64,000 nucleotides of DNA from Acanthosepion esculentum (GCA_964036315.1 OZ038495.1:23573190-23637189), one strand, 5' to 3'. Counted from the first letter of the stretch, positions 43,507 through 56,249 are shown. Program-made: numbers and translations. The notes: a model not told the origin generated them from the letters alone.

Positions 43507-43581
43507 TTAGTTGTCAACACACACACACGCACACACACACACATATAAAAGTCTCAAATACGGGATCCTATCCTCTTGGGA

Positions 43582-43584
<3 letters not shown>

Positions 43585-43641
<57 letters not shown>
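43585..43641. repeat. (TA)n microsatellite
   Basis: TA tract just upstream of the 5'-truncation point of a LINE-A copy. Confidence 0.95.
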
Positions 43642-43643
<2 letters not shown>

Positions 43644-43667
43644 CTACATTTTTATACATATATATGA

Positions 43668-45256
43668 CTTTTATATTATATACAACCACTGCCTCAAGGA
43701 GTCTTGTTTTCCTGACTGCTTGAAGTCCTCAACCATTGTTCCTGTCTTTAAGAACTCTGGTGACCCCTCCGACCCTTCTAATTACCGTCCTATCAGTCTC
43801 CTACCCCTCTTCGGCAAAGTCTTCGAGGCCATTATCACCGAAGTGATTAATCACCTGATATCCCATGATCTACTCTCAGACAAGCAGTATGGTTTCCGCT
43901 TTGCCCGATCTACAGTCGATGTGCTTACGGCCATCACTGAATTTGTCTACCAAGCTATTCATAATAACGGTGAAGCTCGTGCCGTGGCCCTAGACATCTC
44001 CAGAGCGTTTGATAGAGTTTGGCATGCCGGCCTCCTTCGCAAGCTCCACGGTTATGGTATCACAGGTCGATTGTTTGACCTAATACAATCATTCCTGTCA
44101 AACCATGAATTGAAGGTCGTTCTCAATGGATTCATCTCCAGCTCCTATCCCACTAGGCTCCATCCTAGGCCCTACTCTGTTCCTCATATTCATAAACGAC
44201 CTTCCTGACGCCATAGACTCCCAAGTCGGCATCTATGCTGACGACACCACAATTTACTTCTGCCTCAAACACAAATCTAGTGATGCTGACAAAGTTAACC
44301 TGGCAGTTGAAATAGAAAAGGACCTCCAATCGGTTGTGAACTGGGGCAAGAAATGGATGGTTAACTTTAACGCCTCTAAAACAAAACTGCTCTCTATTAA
44401 CCACCACAAGGATCCATCCCTGCATCCCATTACAATGTCTGAAGACCAACTTCTCGAGAGCTCCTCTCTGCGGCTGCTCGGTCTCACGCTGTCCGCTGAT
44501 CTGAGATGGAACAAATAGATCGAGTCAATTGCATCATCCACCGCAAGGAAAGTTGGTTCCCTGTGCCGAGCCAGGAAATTTTTCTCCCCGAAATCGATCC
44601 TCCAAATCTATAAATCGACCATTCGCCCTTGCATTGAGTATTGCTGCCATGTATGGTCTGGAGCCCCTGCTGTTTGCCTCAGGGTTCTTGATAAGATCCA
44701 GAGACAGATATTCAATGTAATTGGCCCTGATCTGTCATCTCGTCTGCAGTCGCTCTCTCACAGACGCGACGTTGCCTCGCTCTGTCTTTTATACAAATAC
44801 TTTCACGGTAATTGCTCCGAGGAGCTGCTTTGGCTGGTTCCTAGGCCTCATGAATTTAAACGTCCTACGAGGCTGGCATCCCGTTCCTACCCCTTCTCCG
44901 TTGAAACTGTTAGATGTAGACGTATCTTCTACTCCAATAGCTTCATGCCTCGCACATCTCGCCTGTGGAACTACCTTCCCTATTCCTGTTTCTCTGACAA
45001 ATACAATCTCCAACTATTTAAGTGTAACGTCAATCGACATCTCCAGTTGCCTTGATCTATCCACTTCCCTTCTTCACATCCTTTCACCTTTCATTCCTAT
45101 CTGCTCTCGCTCCAAATCTTTTGTAACCCCCTTGCCTAGATCGATCCACTATCTTTCTCCACATCCTCTCCTTTACCACTCCTATCTGCACTTCCTCCAA
45201 ACCTTCTGTAACCCCTTGCATGCTAGTGGCCTCCAGCCTTGCTTGGAGTGATAAGC

Positions 45257-45262
<6 letters not shown>
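43668..45262 (+). pseudogene. LINE-A copy with most of the RT
   Basis: 5'-truncated LINE-A. The RT domain is readable: VPVFKNSGDPSDPSNYRPIS, LLPLFGKVFEAIITEVI, DKQYGFRFARSTVDVLTAIT, ARAVALDISRAFDRVWHAGL (catalytic Asp), GSILGPTLFLIFINDLPDAI and IYADDTTIYFCL with the YADD active site intact. Next come NFNASKTKLLSINHHK, LRLLGLTLSADLRW and the C-terminal SRTSRLWN-type block, here with R to P. Breaks: a frameshift near 44145 and TAG at 44516. The 3' UTR has two imperfect ~80-bp modules (45053-45136, 45137-45220), and the tail GGAGTGATAAGCTTAA flows into (TA)n. Very similar to the 4.1 kb copy. Confidence 0.88.

Positions 45263-45315
<53 letters not shown>
45261..45315. repeat. (TA)n microsatellite at LINE-A 3' end
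   Basis: The TA tract starts at the last base of the LINE-A tail and ends at the left arm of the next inverted repeat. Confidence 0.95.
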
Positions 45316-45320
<5 letters not shown>

Positions 45321-46347
45321 TTTTATTGAATACGACAGACAAGGTGCCTTGATTTAGTTTTTTTATACAGTTTCTCATGCGATCTAATAATTTTTTTTCT
45401 TTTCAGATGATAAATTGTCTAAAAACTGTCCGAATGTTCTTTTTATTCGAGCGCTTTCGGCTATACATTTAGCCATTTTCAAGGATGAAATATTTTAACT
45501 CTTAGATAAGAAATAGTTTGTTGCATGTATGTATTTATATAAAGTTTTCATTTTTCAAAACACGGTCAAGATATTGTATCCAATAATAAAAATACCCCCC
45601 TCCCCCAAAAAACAACCCTTAATAATATCAACTATGAACATGGACATGGAAATGCTTAAAATTTTAGAGTACAGGATTAATAATTATTCTCTATAAAATG
45701 AAAATAACCCAACTAGAAGCAATACAGGAATATATCTACCGAGAAGAGAGGATTATATTAAATAGTGACCATGAAAATTGAATAAAACGATGTATAAAGA
45801 TAAACTACAAAACAATTAGAAATATATGGACATAAGGGAAAGCACTTTGTCAGTATGATTAAAAATGACGTACGGATACAAGACATGAAAATTACTAAAT
45901 TTAATTGAAAAAATAATCGAATAATAAAAATACAAAGGGAAGGCGCAATACAAGGGATAACGCGAAGATATAAAAAAGATATCGGTTACAAGACGTCTAG
46001 AGCATACCTCATCCTCAAGACTCACCCTTCGCCTGCTAAATTCAGCTGCCTACTTTTGCACTCTTCATAAAGCTGGAGTGACATCCCTTGAAGTAGCAAC
46101 AATCGCAGCATGAATGTTCTTTTGCTGCAGGTACTTTATAACACTACAGTGCCAAATTGTGTCCACTTTCAAGAGAAGTCGCTACTAGTTACTTCTGAAA
46201 TCTTCTTCGAACAGTCAGATGTAACTTTACTTGGAAAGAAACAATACAGTTATTAATAAGAAGTGCTGAAATTAATGCATGCAAGATTTCACAAGTCGAG
46301 CATCACTCCTTCATAGTCAGCTTATAAATTTTTCAGCCCACCCTTGA

Positions 46348-46393
<46 letters not shown>

Positions 46394-46441
46394 TTATATA
46401 AAGTTTTCATTTTTCAAAACACGGTCAAGATACTGTATCCA

Positions 46442-46509
<68 letters not shown>

Positions 46510-46760
46510 TGGATACAGTATCTTGACCGTGTTTTGAAAAATGAAAACTTTATATAAATACATACATGCAACAAACTATTTCTTATTCATCCTTGAAAAT
46601 CGTTAAATGTATAGCCGAAAACGCTCGGAAAGAAAGAACATTCGGACAGTTTTTATATATTTTATCTTCTGAAAAGAAAAAGATTATTAGATCGCATGAG
46701 AAATTGTATAAAAAAACTAAATCAAGGCACCTTGTCTGTCGTATTCAATGACATGTGCAT
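45316..46760. repeat. large inverted repeat (~250-bp arms) with nested palindrome
   Basis: Left arm about 45316-45582 and right arm about 46503-46760 are reverse complements with small differences. Landmarks include GAATACGACAGACAAGGTGC, TCTCATGCGATCTAATAA, GCTTTCGGCTATACATTTA, and GTTTTCATTTTTCAAAACAC. A third partial copy (46389-46445) pairs with the start of the right arm across a (TA)n loop (46447-46503), giving a nested ~57-bp-arm palindrome. The ~900-base centre holds unassigned AT-rich DNA and another TA tract (46349-46389). The outer edges touch TA tracts on both sides. Confidence 0.8.
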
Positions 46761-46762
46761 AT

Positions 46763-46814
<52 letters not shown>
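46761..46814. repeat. (TA)n microsatellite
   Basis: TA tract at the right outer edge of the large inverted repeat. Confidence 0.95.
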
Positions 46815-46817
<3 letters not shown>

Positions 46818-47169
46818 TGTATTTTATAAGCACTGAACAGCACGGAATGAGAAATCGGAGAGCCAAGTTCATGTTCCAGTTGGGTTCGTTACATCCACTT
46901 ACGTGCAAAATACCCTTGATGAAGGTATGAATCCATATTTTCTCCCCAGCTATGGGTTAAATATTACTAATACAATAATTCACTCGTAAAAAATAATTAT
47001 TATTCTTACACTCTAAAAATATGTTTCATTTTTAAATAACCTACAAAAGGTAGACAAGCCGTAGAAAACACAAATCAATCAATATACAAACATTGTGCCG
47101 AAATGTCATGTTACTCATGCAATATTTGTAAACATTTTTAAGCAAATGTAAAAAAAGTATACGAAAGGG

Positions 47170-47170
<1 letters not shown>

Positions 47171-47222
<52 letters not shown>
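47171..47222. repeat. (CA)n microsatellite
   Basis: 26 CA units. Confidence 0.95.
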
Positions 47223-47228
<6 letters not shown>

Positions 47229-47232
47229 TATA

Positions 47233-47362
47233 CAGGGTGTCCATAAAGTTCGTGTGCACTTAAAAAATTTATAACTAAATATGGTAACAAAGATGAGGAC
47301 GATAGTCCGAACAATGCAAATAGGGTACATAATACCTCATCTCAGGAATATAGACAGATAAT
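47233..47362 (-). repeat. dispersed repeat, copy 2 (with 8.87-8.96 kb)
   Basis: Starts CAGGGTGTCCATAAAGTTCG, which looks like a DNA-transposon terminus. It then contains ~85 bp whose reverse complement occurs at 8868-8955 (GAGATGAGGTATTATGT, TTGTTCGGACTAT). Likely a non-autonomous DNA transposon piece. Confidence 0.5.
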
Positions 47363-47819
47363 CAAGTTTCATGTTTTTAAACCTACAAAAATCCCCTAAT
47401 TACAGCACCCCCACCATGCTTAACAGGTGGCACAATGTAATTTTCACTCATTCATTCGGGAGGAGTCCGTCTGGCAAACATCTTCGTTTACTCTCAAAAA
47501 GCTCAAATTTTGATTCATATCAGTCGATATTACCTTTTTCTAATCTTCTAAAGACAATCCTTGTGCTGTTGTAGATATTTCAATTTTTCAATTTAATATT
47601 TCTAATAATCAAACAACTTTGCTCTATTTCAGAAACTAAAACTAAATGGAAGGAAATTTTTTTCTTAAATAGCCGATTAGCGCCCTTTTTAGTTGTCTCT
47701 CATTGCAATGTAATTCTCATTATTAAAAAAATCTTCCAAAAATAAAATATACTTTTCTGAAACTTTATCTGATTTAAAGTATAATTAATCAGATTTGAAA
47801 CAAAATTTTAAATTTTCTA

Positions 47820-47939
47820 ACACGACAGTAGTTGTGTTTTAACCGATCATAGCTAGGTTGACGTGTTAGACAAGGTGGTGACAGGTCTGATGTTCTTTGA
47901 CAGAGGCTTTATCTGTAAAACTTAATTGAAGAATATGAA
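47820..47939 (+). other. possible 5' non-coding exon of the SLC22-like gene
   Basis: A less AT-rich stretch ending in a donor-like GAA/GTGAGTAAC at 47940. It lies 2.4 kb upstream of a plausible acceptor (AAAATAACAG, 50374) that precedes the first coding exon. Only splice-like context supports this. Confidence 0.2.
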
Positions 47940-48162
47940 GTGAGTAACCTTTCCATATAATTTTTAAGTACTCAGTAATCTTAACAAATTAGCATAATCT
48001 AATATTTTATTGATTTTTATAAATGCTGGCTTTAAATTTACTATAGTCATCACTGATTTTCTGATAATGTCGGCACGTTTATACACTAATAAAAACAATT
48101 GCAAATTATTTTAAAATATTAGTGTTTGACGATTTGTATTAAGCTTTCTCATTTATTAGTAA

Positions 48163-48765
48163 ATTTAGTTTTCACTTAATAATAAAATCATCGAAATCGA
48201 TGAAACTAATAAAAATTTAATAACATAATAAAAAAATAATTATATATAAAATATATAAAATAAAAAATAATAACTTAATAAAATCATCGAAATCGATGAA
48301 ACTAATAAAAATTTAATAACATAATAAAAAAATAATTATATATAAAATAAAAAAATAATAACTTAATAAAATCATCGAAATCGATGAAACTAATAAAAAT
48401 TTAATAACATAATAAAAAAATAATTATATATAAAATAAAAAAATAATAACTTAATAAAATCATCGAAATCGATGAAACTAATAAAAATTTAATAACATAA
48501 TTAAAAAATCATTATATATAAAATAAAAAAATAATAACTTAATAAAATCATCGAAATCGATGAAACTAATAAAAATTTAATAACATAATAAAAAAATAAT
48601 TATATATAAAATATATAAAATAAAAAATAACTTAATAAAATCATCGAAATCGATGAAACTAATAAAAATTTGATAACATAATAAAAAAATAATTATATAT
48701 AAAATAAAAAAATAATAACTTAATAAAATCATCGAAATCGATGAAACTAATAAAAATTTTGAAAT
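48163..48765. repeat. 88-96 bp minisatellite, seven copies
   Basis: The block ATCATCGAAATCGATGAAAC starts at 48187, 48283, 48371, 48459, 48547, 48640 and 48728. Spacings are 96, 88, 88, 88, 93 and 88 bp, the longer units carrying an extra ATATATAAA-type insertion. Units are nearly identical. Each has the small palindrome CATCGAAATCGATG amid A/T-only sequence. The spacers are unrelated to the flanks, so this is a tandem repeat and not a CRISPR array. Confidence 0.93.
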
Positions 48766-49520
48766 ATTTAAAACTTAAATTTTTCTAAATAAATTAAAAA
48801 AATTAAGACAATTCTTGCAAAAATTCATTATTCATCGAAAAATCATTTTTCTTAAGACAATAGTGTCCTTAATAGATCTTACTTATAAAAGAAATTAAAA
48901 GTTTTTCTAATTATATAATGGCATAGTTTTATAGCATTTTTTATTTACGATTCAGGGCAGATTTTCGGTAAATGGTGTTTCTCTTTGACAAAATCAAATT
49001 GATGATTTAAATTGTGATGAGTTCTGTTTTTAACTAATACAAATACAAAGGTCCTGAAATTTTAATTTCTGGAAATTTCATAAAATTAATTAAGAGGGGT
49101 AACAGACGTAAAAAATAAAAACTTTTACTAAGATTTTCTGAAAAATAATATTTAAAAAACAATTTCCTTCATTTGTGAATAAGTCCTGAAAATTTCATTA
49201 AAATTCGACAGCTATTTGATTTTTTGTAAGAATTTCCAAAACAATGTCTTTTTTTGTTTTGTTTTTTACTGCAAAAAAGACGCTACATTTTCTATACTAA
49301 TTTTTGGCTCACCACTAACACAAGAAAAACAAGATTTTCACCAAAATTTCTAACGTGCTAGAAAGGATTAAAAAGAAATAAAATAAGAAAAAAATTCTTT
49401 TGTCTTTCCTCTTAATAACAACATAAACATTTTGACGATGAGACTTTGTGGGCTTTTTACTCATGGCATGTTCATTTTTAGAAAAACTTTTGTGGAACCG
49501 AATACATACATACATACATA
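48766..49520. other. AT-rich DNA
   Basis: No gene recognised. Confidence 0.5.
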
Positions 49521-49521
49521 C

Positions 49522-49522
<1 letters not shown>

Positions 49523-49564
<42 letters not shown>

Positions 49565-49589
49565 CAGAGAGAGAGAGAGAGAGAGAGAA
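49523..49589. repeat. (TA)n-(GA)n microsatellite
   Basis: TA tract to 49564, then about 12 GA units. Confidence 0.95.
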
Positions 49590-49639
49590 AGTGACTAAGC
49601 CCTGTTCGCATGCTAATTTCGTATTATCATGATTTAATC

Positions 49640-49990
49640 TTTAGATGATGAAGAGACTTGAACCAACAGTAATACAGTCCTACAGAAGGATGCTAAGAAT
49701 ATCATGGACCGAACATGTGAGCAACGCCGAAGTTTTAGAGAAAATGGAAAAAAAGTCACTTCTACTTAACATTAGAAAGAGACAGTTTAAATTTCTAGGG
49801 CACAAATCAGGAAAGTGGGCTTCGAAAAACCGTTATTCACTGGACAGATTGAAGTCAAGAGGGACAGAGGAAAACAGAAATCTTAGGTAAATGGATAGCG
49901 TTTAGGAGAGATGACTAAAGGAAAACATTATTAAGACCTATAAAGGAGAAATTATGGCCTGAAGGGACACGGCACAGAGGAGTCTAACTA
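49640..49990 (+). pseudogene. LINE-B C-terminal fragment
   Basis: Reads LEPTVIQSYRRMLRISWTEH, VSNAEVLEKMEKKSLLLNIR and KRQFKFLGHKSGKWASK, then frameshifts. The last part keeps the 3' tail signature GGCCTGAAGGGACACGGCAC. This is the post-RT region of a jockey/RTE-like LINE whose RT half is seen at 61-64 kb. Confidence 0.8.
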
Positions 49991-50374
49991 ACTACATTTG
50001 CGAAGTGATTTGTTCAATGTCGCGACACGGTAGGTGCCTATGAAATGAAATAGCATATACTGTCTTTGCAAAGAACATGCATACGCGTGCAGTCCTAAGT
50101 CGAATTTGTGCTGACGTCTACTTCCTGACAACCGGCACACAACCTGACGTGTCCATCAACCTGCGTCACCATGTCATTGGCATGGACACGTGGTTAATAT
50201 TTTCCTTCTTGCCCCCCGAAATTAACGATTTGTGTTTGTATCTGTTTTTCAAATGCGCTAAGCGACAGTATCGGTTTTCAGTTTTTATTAATTACTAACA
50301 ACTAGTTATTTCAAATTAACTGAAAAAATACATTACTGATATTAGTGATTATTATTTCTGTCTTAAAATAACAG

Positions 50375-50579
50375 ACATCGTCACTAAGGGAGAAAATAAT
50401 AATTTTATGCAATCAGTTACTAAGCATATCTACAAAATGAAATATGATGAAATTATTGAAGATGTTGGCGGTTGTGGATTATACCAGAAGTTTATTCTGA
50501 CTTTATTGTACGCTTTACCCGTGTTTGATGGCCTGCAGATTGGTAGTTTAGTGTTTATCGTACCAGAAATACAGCATAG
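50375..50579 (+). CDS. SLC22-like transporter, first coding exon
   Basis: N-terminal coding exon of an SLC22-type (organic cation/anion transporter, major facilitator) protein of the plasma membrane. The preferred start is ATG 50437 (MKYDEIIEDVGGCGLYQKFI), matching the family's MxFD-IL---G-FG-YQ opening; ATG 50407 is an in-frame alternative 10 codons upstream. The first membrane helix follows (FILTLLYALPVFDG and on to IGSLVFIV). The exon ends PEIQH plus two bases of the next codon at AG/GTAAGT (50580), a consensus donor. The codon completes as Arg, giving the family's P-HRC motif with exon 2. A possible acceptor at 50374 suggests an upstream non-coding exon. Confidence 0.88.
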
Positions 50580-50844
50580 GTAAGTTATAATTTATTCGTA
50601 ATAACATTGAATTTTGTTGGTTTTCAAATAACACTAGATTTACTGCTAAATGTGACTTACTATGTAAAGATTACTTGCACAGAAGAAAATATTATCGAAG
50701 TGTTTCTTTTTATATTTATATTATATAAGGCAAAAGAAAATTGATCTTATTGCATATTACATATCGATGAGAAAAGTTTATATCTGGTAGTTACTGAAGT
50801 TAGAAGTTACGTTGATCGTTTCTATTATAGAATTGCTTCTTCTT

Positions 50845-51620
50845 TGTGCAGTTTCCCTTCACAACGTGGGCGATCATAGCTCTCCACAATTTTCTGTCCT
50901 TTGTAGCTTTTATTAAATCTGACCTTTTGGCTACCACTCCTAATGCCTGTTCTGCCAGCCATTTACACAAGCTCGTTAGATATCCGCTGCTTTCCTCTTG
51001 CCTTCAATGTATCCTGTGAATGTCAAATTTGACAAGTCCTCTTTCCTCATCATGTGCCTTAGTAATTTGAACTTTCTCTTCCCTTTGTCCCTCTTGCCTT
51101 CAATGTGTCAAATTTTCCAAACCCCACTTCTTTATCATGTGCCTTAGAAATTTCAACTGTCTCTTTTCTCTGTCTCGCTTGCCTTCAATATATCCTGTGA
51201 GTGACAAAGTTTCCAAGTTCTCTTTCCTCATGATATACCCTACAAATTTCAACCGTCTCTTTCCTCTTTCCCTCCTGACTTCCATATATCCTGTGAGTGT
51301 CAAATTTTCCTAGTCCTCTTTCCTCGTGATGTGCCCTAGAAATTTCATCTCTCTCTTTTCTCTGTCACTGTTGCCTTCAATATATTCTGTGCGTATGAAG
51401 TTTTCCAAGCCATCTTTCCTCATGATGTGCCCTAGAAATTTCAAATGTCTCTTTCTGATGTATAGTATAAGTGTCCGTTTTGTTTCCATTTTCTCTAAAA
51501 CCTCATCGTTGCTCACATGTTCGGTCCGTGTTATTCTCAGCATCCTTCTGTAGAACCACATTTCTGTTGCCTCGTCTTTTCATCTGTGAAGAGATTGTCT
51601 AGCATTCACTGCTATATAGG
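50845..51620 (-). pseudogene. LINE-B fragment with five tandem in-frame repeats
   Basis: The minus strand begins with YRRMLRITRTEHVSNDEVLE and METKRTLILYIRKRHLKFLG, as in other LINE-B copies. The ~32-residue module (R-LKFLGHIMRK then LENLTLTGYIEGKRDREK), present once elsewhere, then occurs five times in a row (50997-51463). Unit lengths are about 96, 85, 96, 96 and 94 bp. The frame is nearly preserved: one TAG at about 51309 and one ~11-bp deletion in the second unit. Downstream, the strand rejoins the ordinary LINE-B end (CKWLAEQAL-like, 50930-50980). Confidence 0.8.
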
Positions 51621-51944
51621 TGGAACAATATTACATAACACTTCAATACTCTTTTCTTTGTTTCTAACTAACTTTTCCTGTTTCTTAATACTTTGCTTAG
51701 CTTTTGAATGTCAACTTTATGCAATTACTATATATTCCGAATTCAGAGATATTTACTGTGCTTAGCGCAGTAAGGTACAAGACAAGTTTATTATAGGGAG
51801 GAATGGTGGAGGAAAAGGGAGGATAATGTCTTGTCATTCTTTCAAGTTGTGACAGTCTGCTTGCGTTGAAAATTCACCATTTGAAGTCCCACATGTACTT
51901 TGACTTTGACCAACTACTTGTGAATACATTACTGTCACGATTGA

Positions 51945-52335
51945 TTCGTTTTTTACGGCTTATCAACCCTTTCCAGGTCATTTAAAGCCAGGAAATATTT
52001 TTTGAGTGTAAGACGTTTTTTTGAGATAGTAATGATTTAGTGATACAAGTCTTACTAATTAACCCATAACTGGGGGAGAAGTGGATTTATACCTTTTCCA
52101 AGAGTATTTCCGTGTAAGCGAATAAAACGAAGCCAACTGGAATTTGGAATCGATTCTCCGATTAAAAATTCCGAGCCATTATCCATTACACCATCTGCAC
52201 ATCTTACAACTCTTAGTATTCCCAAGTGGTCATCCATCTAGGTACTGACAAGACACGACGTTGCTTAACTGCGATCATCGTACGGAACCGGTGTTTTTTT
52301 AACGTGATGACGACTATCAAGCAGGCCTTGCGGTC
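51945..52335 (-). mobile_element. tRNA-headed SINE, copy 2
   Basis: Same family as 26240-26620: minus strand GATGTGCAGATGGTGTAATG then GATAATGGCTCGGAATT (A-box side), and a degenerate T arm. The plus-strand reading shows CTTACTAATTAACCCATAAC and GCCAGGAAATATTTTTTGAG, shared with copy 1. Confidence 0.65.
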
Positions 52336-53690
52336 AATGATATCATATTTATATTGGTTAAAAAGCAGGCATTTACAGCCAGTTATAAAATCATATAAAA
52401 GTATTTTAATTTTAATATAAAACTATTATCTCGAAAAGTTTATTAATGTCGTTAATTTAAAGATTGTTAAACCATTGTCAGATAATAAGCTGAGCTGCGT
52501 ATGATACGACGTTGCATGTCTAGGGCATCAGTGTTGCGAGTTGAATTATAAAAAAATGATTTTCTATAAGTTTAAACTACTCCATACTTACGTGAATTTT
52601 TACTTCATTGAGCAACAAATATCTAGAGTTATCTTCCTTTGTAGATTTGCGCCAACCTAATAATTTTTGACTTTCGTTTACTACTATTTTCTCAGTTCCA
52701 ACCTCATAGACGGGTGCTACAGAATCACAAACAAAGAACTGTGCGGAATAGCAGGAAGCACATTTTAAAGACTTTCAACAACAGCAACAACTAAAATGGA
52801 TAGCACATAACTAGGTGATAAAATAATGAGATAATATAAATATTGACGTTTCACATTACATAAAAAATGACAGAAATTAAGACCCCGTCAATGCTGGAAA
52901 TAGAATTGTTACTAGACCCTATTTTTCTAAAATCATTTTAATAGAAAGATTTTATAAATTTTAACCGAAAGTAACACTGGCTGTAGGGTGAATGAAAGCC
53001 GAAAGTTTTAGAACATTAGGCAGAACGGACACGGCACATAAAAGACGAAGAAAATGTGTTTCAGCAAATATTTTCTTGCCTGTGACTTTACTTTTCTTGA
53101 TTATTACATTTTTTATTTTCTCAGACATCTTTTATTGATATGAAATAATCATTTTCTTCGTAAATTACATAGAAAATTGTAGATAGCCATGCTCATCGAT
53201 GTCCTGAAAAGACGCGGCACACAGACGAAGAAGAATCTCTTGCCAATGTTTTCAGATTCTTTTTTGAATGTTCAACTTTTTCACCGTTCCCATCGTTGTA
53301 TTCGCATCACTCAATAACCTTACAATATACGAATTTGCAAATTCCATATCAATAACTATACTTTTATATACATTTATTCACAATATGATAAAACTCATCG
53401 AGCTGCCTAATAAAATCAGACATCAACAAATAAATCAAATCAAATAATAAATTATTTTAAGTTTTCTAATGAAATAGATATACGCTAAAATTCAGGATTT
53501 TTACAAAGTGTAATCACTAAACTCAAAATACCCGCGCATTAAGCTAACAATAGAGTAGAGATATATTTGCATATTGATCAGTGATACATGTTTAGGCATG
53601 TATCACGAAAGCCACTTTCGATACATGACTGACGAGGCAGACTTTTTCCCGATTCTTTCTGTGGTAGATCAGTTGGCATACCCGGTCTGT
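52336..53690. other. intronic AT-rich DNA with LINE-B tails
   Basis: Two short LINE-B 3' tails are recognisable: GGACACGGCACATAAAAGAC near 53028 and GTCCTGAAAAGACGCGGCAC near 53200, each followed by GAAGAA. Otherwise nothing is supported. Confidence 0.5.
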
Positions 53691-53694
53691 CGTG

Positions 53695-53830
53695 CTATTT
53701 AACCTTAGCTGGGGGAGAAGAAAATTCATACGTCTCCCAAGGGTTAAATGTAATGGATCCAACTGCAATTCGAACACGGCTCCCCGATTCCTTAATCCGA
53801 GCCGCTATCCATTACTCCCCCGTGTCTCCC
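53695..53830 (-). mobile_element. tRNA-headed SINE, copy 3 (best tRNA-like head)
   Basis: Minus strand: AGTAATGGATAGCGGCTCGG, ATTAAGGAATCGGGGAGCC, GTGTTCGAATTGCAG. The TAATGGATA-GCG A-box side and GTTCGAAT T-arm recall tRNA-Arg. It is followed by the family's CCCTTGGGAGACG and TTCTCCCCCAGCTAAGGTTA block. The SINE body is truncated. Confidence 0.65.
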
Positions 53831-54030
53831 CTCTTTTTAATATAATTTTTTTTCACTATAAAATATTAAAAAGATAGATCCATGAAGAGAGCTCCATGTA
53901 TCAAAATACAGAGCAATATGATATATATCAAAGGAAAAGCTCCGGTTTTATAACTCCGGTATGGTGAGGCAGTTATCTCTCTGAAAGAAATTATTACCGA
54001 ACTTTTTAATGATGTATTGCGCATTACCTT

Positions 54031-54033
<3 letters not shown>

Positions 54034-54105
<72 letters not shown>
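54034..54105. repeat. (TA)n microsatellite
   Basis: About 36 TA units. Confidence 0.95.
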
Positions 54106-54107
<2 letters not shown>

Positions 54108-54387
54108 GTCATTCACAGACAGTACTGTTTCGCTGTATCACAGCTCCTCAGTGCGACTAGACTTCCGAATGCCTCAAGCCAGGATTGAAACACAACTAAT
54201 TTGGTGTCAGCCAGAGCTATACTTACACAACTATAGTTACACAACTAAATCTAGCGTATTGTTTTTACCAATGTAAACAAATGCCAATCAGCCAAAGTGC
54301 TCCATTCATTTTACTGAAGAGCTTTGCATTAGTGCAGGTGGCTGTTGTTTATAGAATTAGCTTATCACTCAACAGTGCTCAATTATT

Positions 54388-54476
54388 AAAGTATTTTTGA
54401 TACACCATATATATATATTTTTGAATTGGACATAGTCCGACAATTTATTTAAAAGAACGTTAAACATATTATAAAT

Positions 54477-54542
<66 letters not shown>

Positions 54543-54562
54543 TGTATCGAAAATACTTTTAC
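54388..54562. repeat. TA-looped inverted repeat
   Basis: AAGTATTTTTGATACACCAT (54390-54409) and ATGGTGTATCGAAAATACTT (54539-54558) are reverse complements with one mismatch. The loop holds a (TA)n tract and a block (GAATTGGACATAGTCCGACA) that recurs at 55571. Confidence 0.8.
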
Positions 54563-54959
54563 AAATTTTGTAGACGGGTTCGTGACAATAATAAAAAAAA
54601 AGACAAAAGTCCATATAAACATATGTCCGCGAATCTTTCGTTTTTGAGTTAAGTTTAAAGTTTACGGTACACGCTGTTAAATGTATAATCCCAAAATACT
54701 TTAAAAAATCCAGCAGACATTAACAATGCAGAGACGCTTCATCAACATGACATGGGACCTGCTAGACCATTCGGCACCGCGTGAGAATATTTGAAAGGGT
54801 CCGCCAGTCAATGATCTGACGGTGTAGAAGAAAGCGGGGGAGATTTTGAATATTTGTTATAAGTTACTGTGCTGATGTACAGCGATAGCCGTTTGGACAT
54901 ATATTTATATGTACCGTTGTCCTTGTTTTGGTGTGAGGTACCCGCTCCAAAGTTTATAA

Positions 54960-55011
54960 AAGTACTTTTGATATTATCTCTCTCTATCCCTTTATCTCTC
55001 TCTCCCCCCCC

Positions 55012-55063
<52 letters not shown>
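54960..55063. repeat. (CT)n-(TA)n microsatellite
   Basis: Pyrimidine-rich CT tract passing into TA repeats. Confidence 0.9.
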
Positions 55064-56144
<1,081 letters not shown>

Positions 56145-56248
56145 ATTAAATGGGATGCTACATTCATATATTTATATTTTAAGGTATATTTTATGGATAA
56201 AAGTGGTCTATAACTGGGATAGAGTAGGCTTCAATGTATTCAAGTATG

Positions 56249-56249
<1 letters not shown>

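Noticed and set aside
44529..45251. Plus-strand ORFs of 63 and 176 codons after the LINE-A RT
   Set aside because: They are out of frame with the recognised LINE-A C-terminal codons and simply read the same DNA in another frame.
48163..48765. Regularly spaced identical repeats resembling a CRISPR array
   Set aside because: The whole unit including the spacer repeats, the setting is an intron-bearing eukaryotic genome, and there are no cas genes; it is a minisatellite.
50077..50298. 73-codon plus-strand ORF just upstream of the SLC22-like exon
   Set aside because: No recognisable motif, not in frame with the exon, separated by stops, and without supporting splice signals.
53700..53830. Candidate tRNA-Arg gene on the minus strand
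   Set aside because: A-box and B-box-like blocks are present, but acceptor-stem pairing is not evident and two related, more diverged copies occur nearby, so it is a SINE head.
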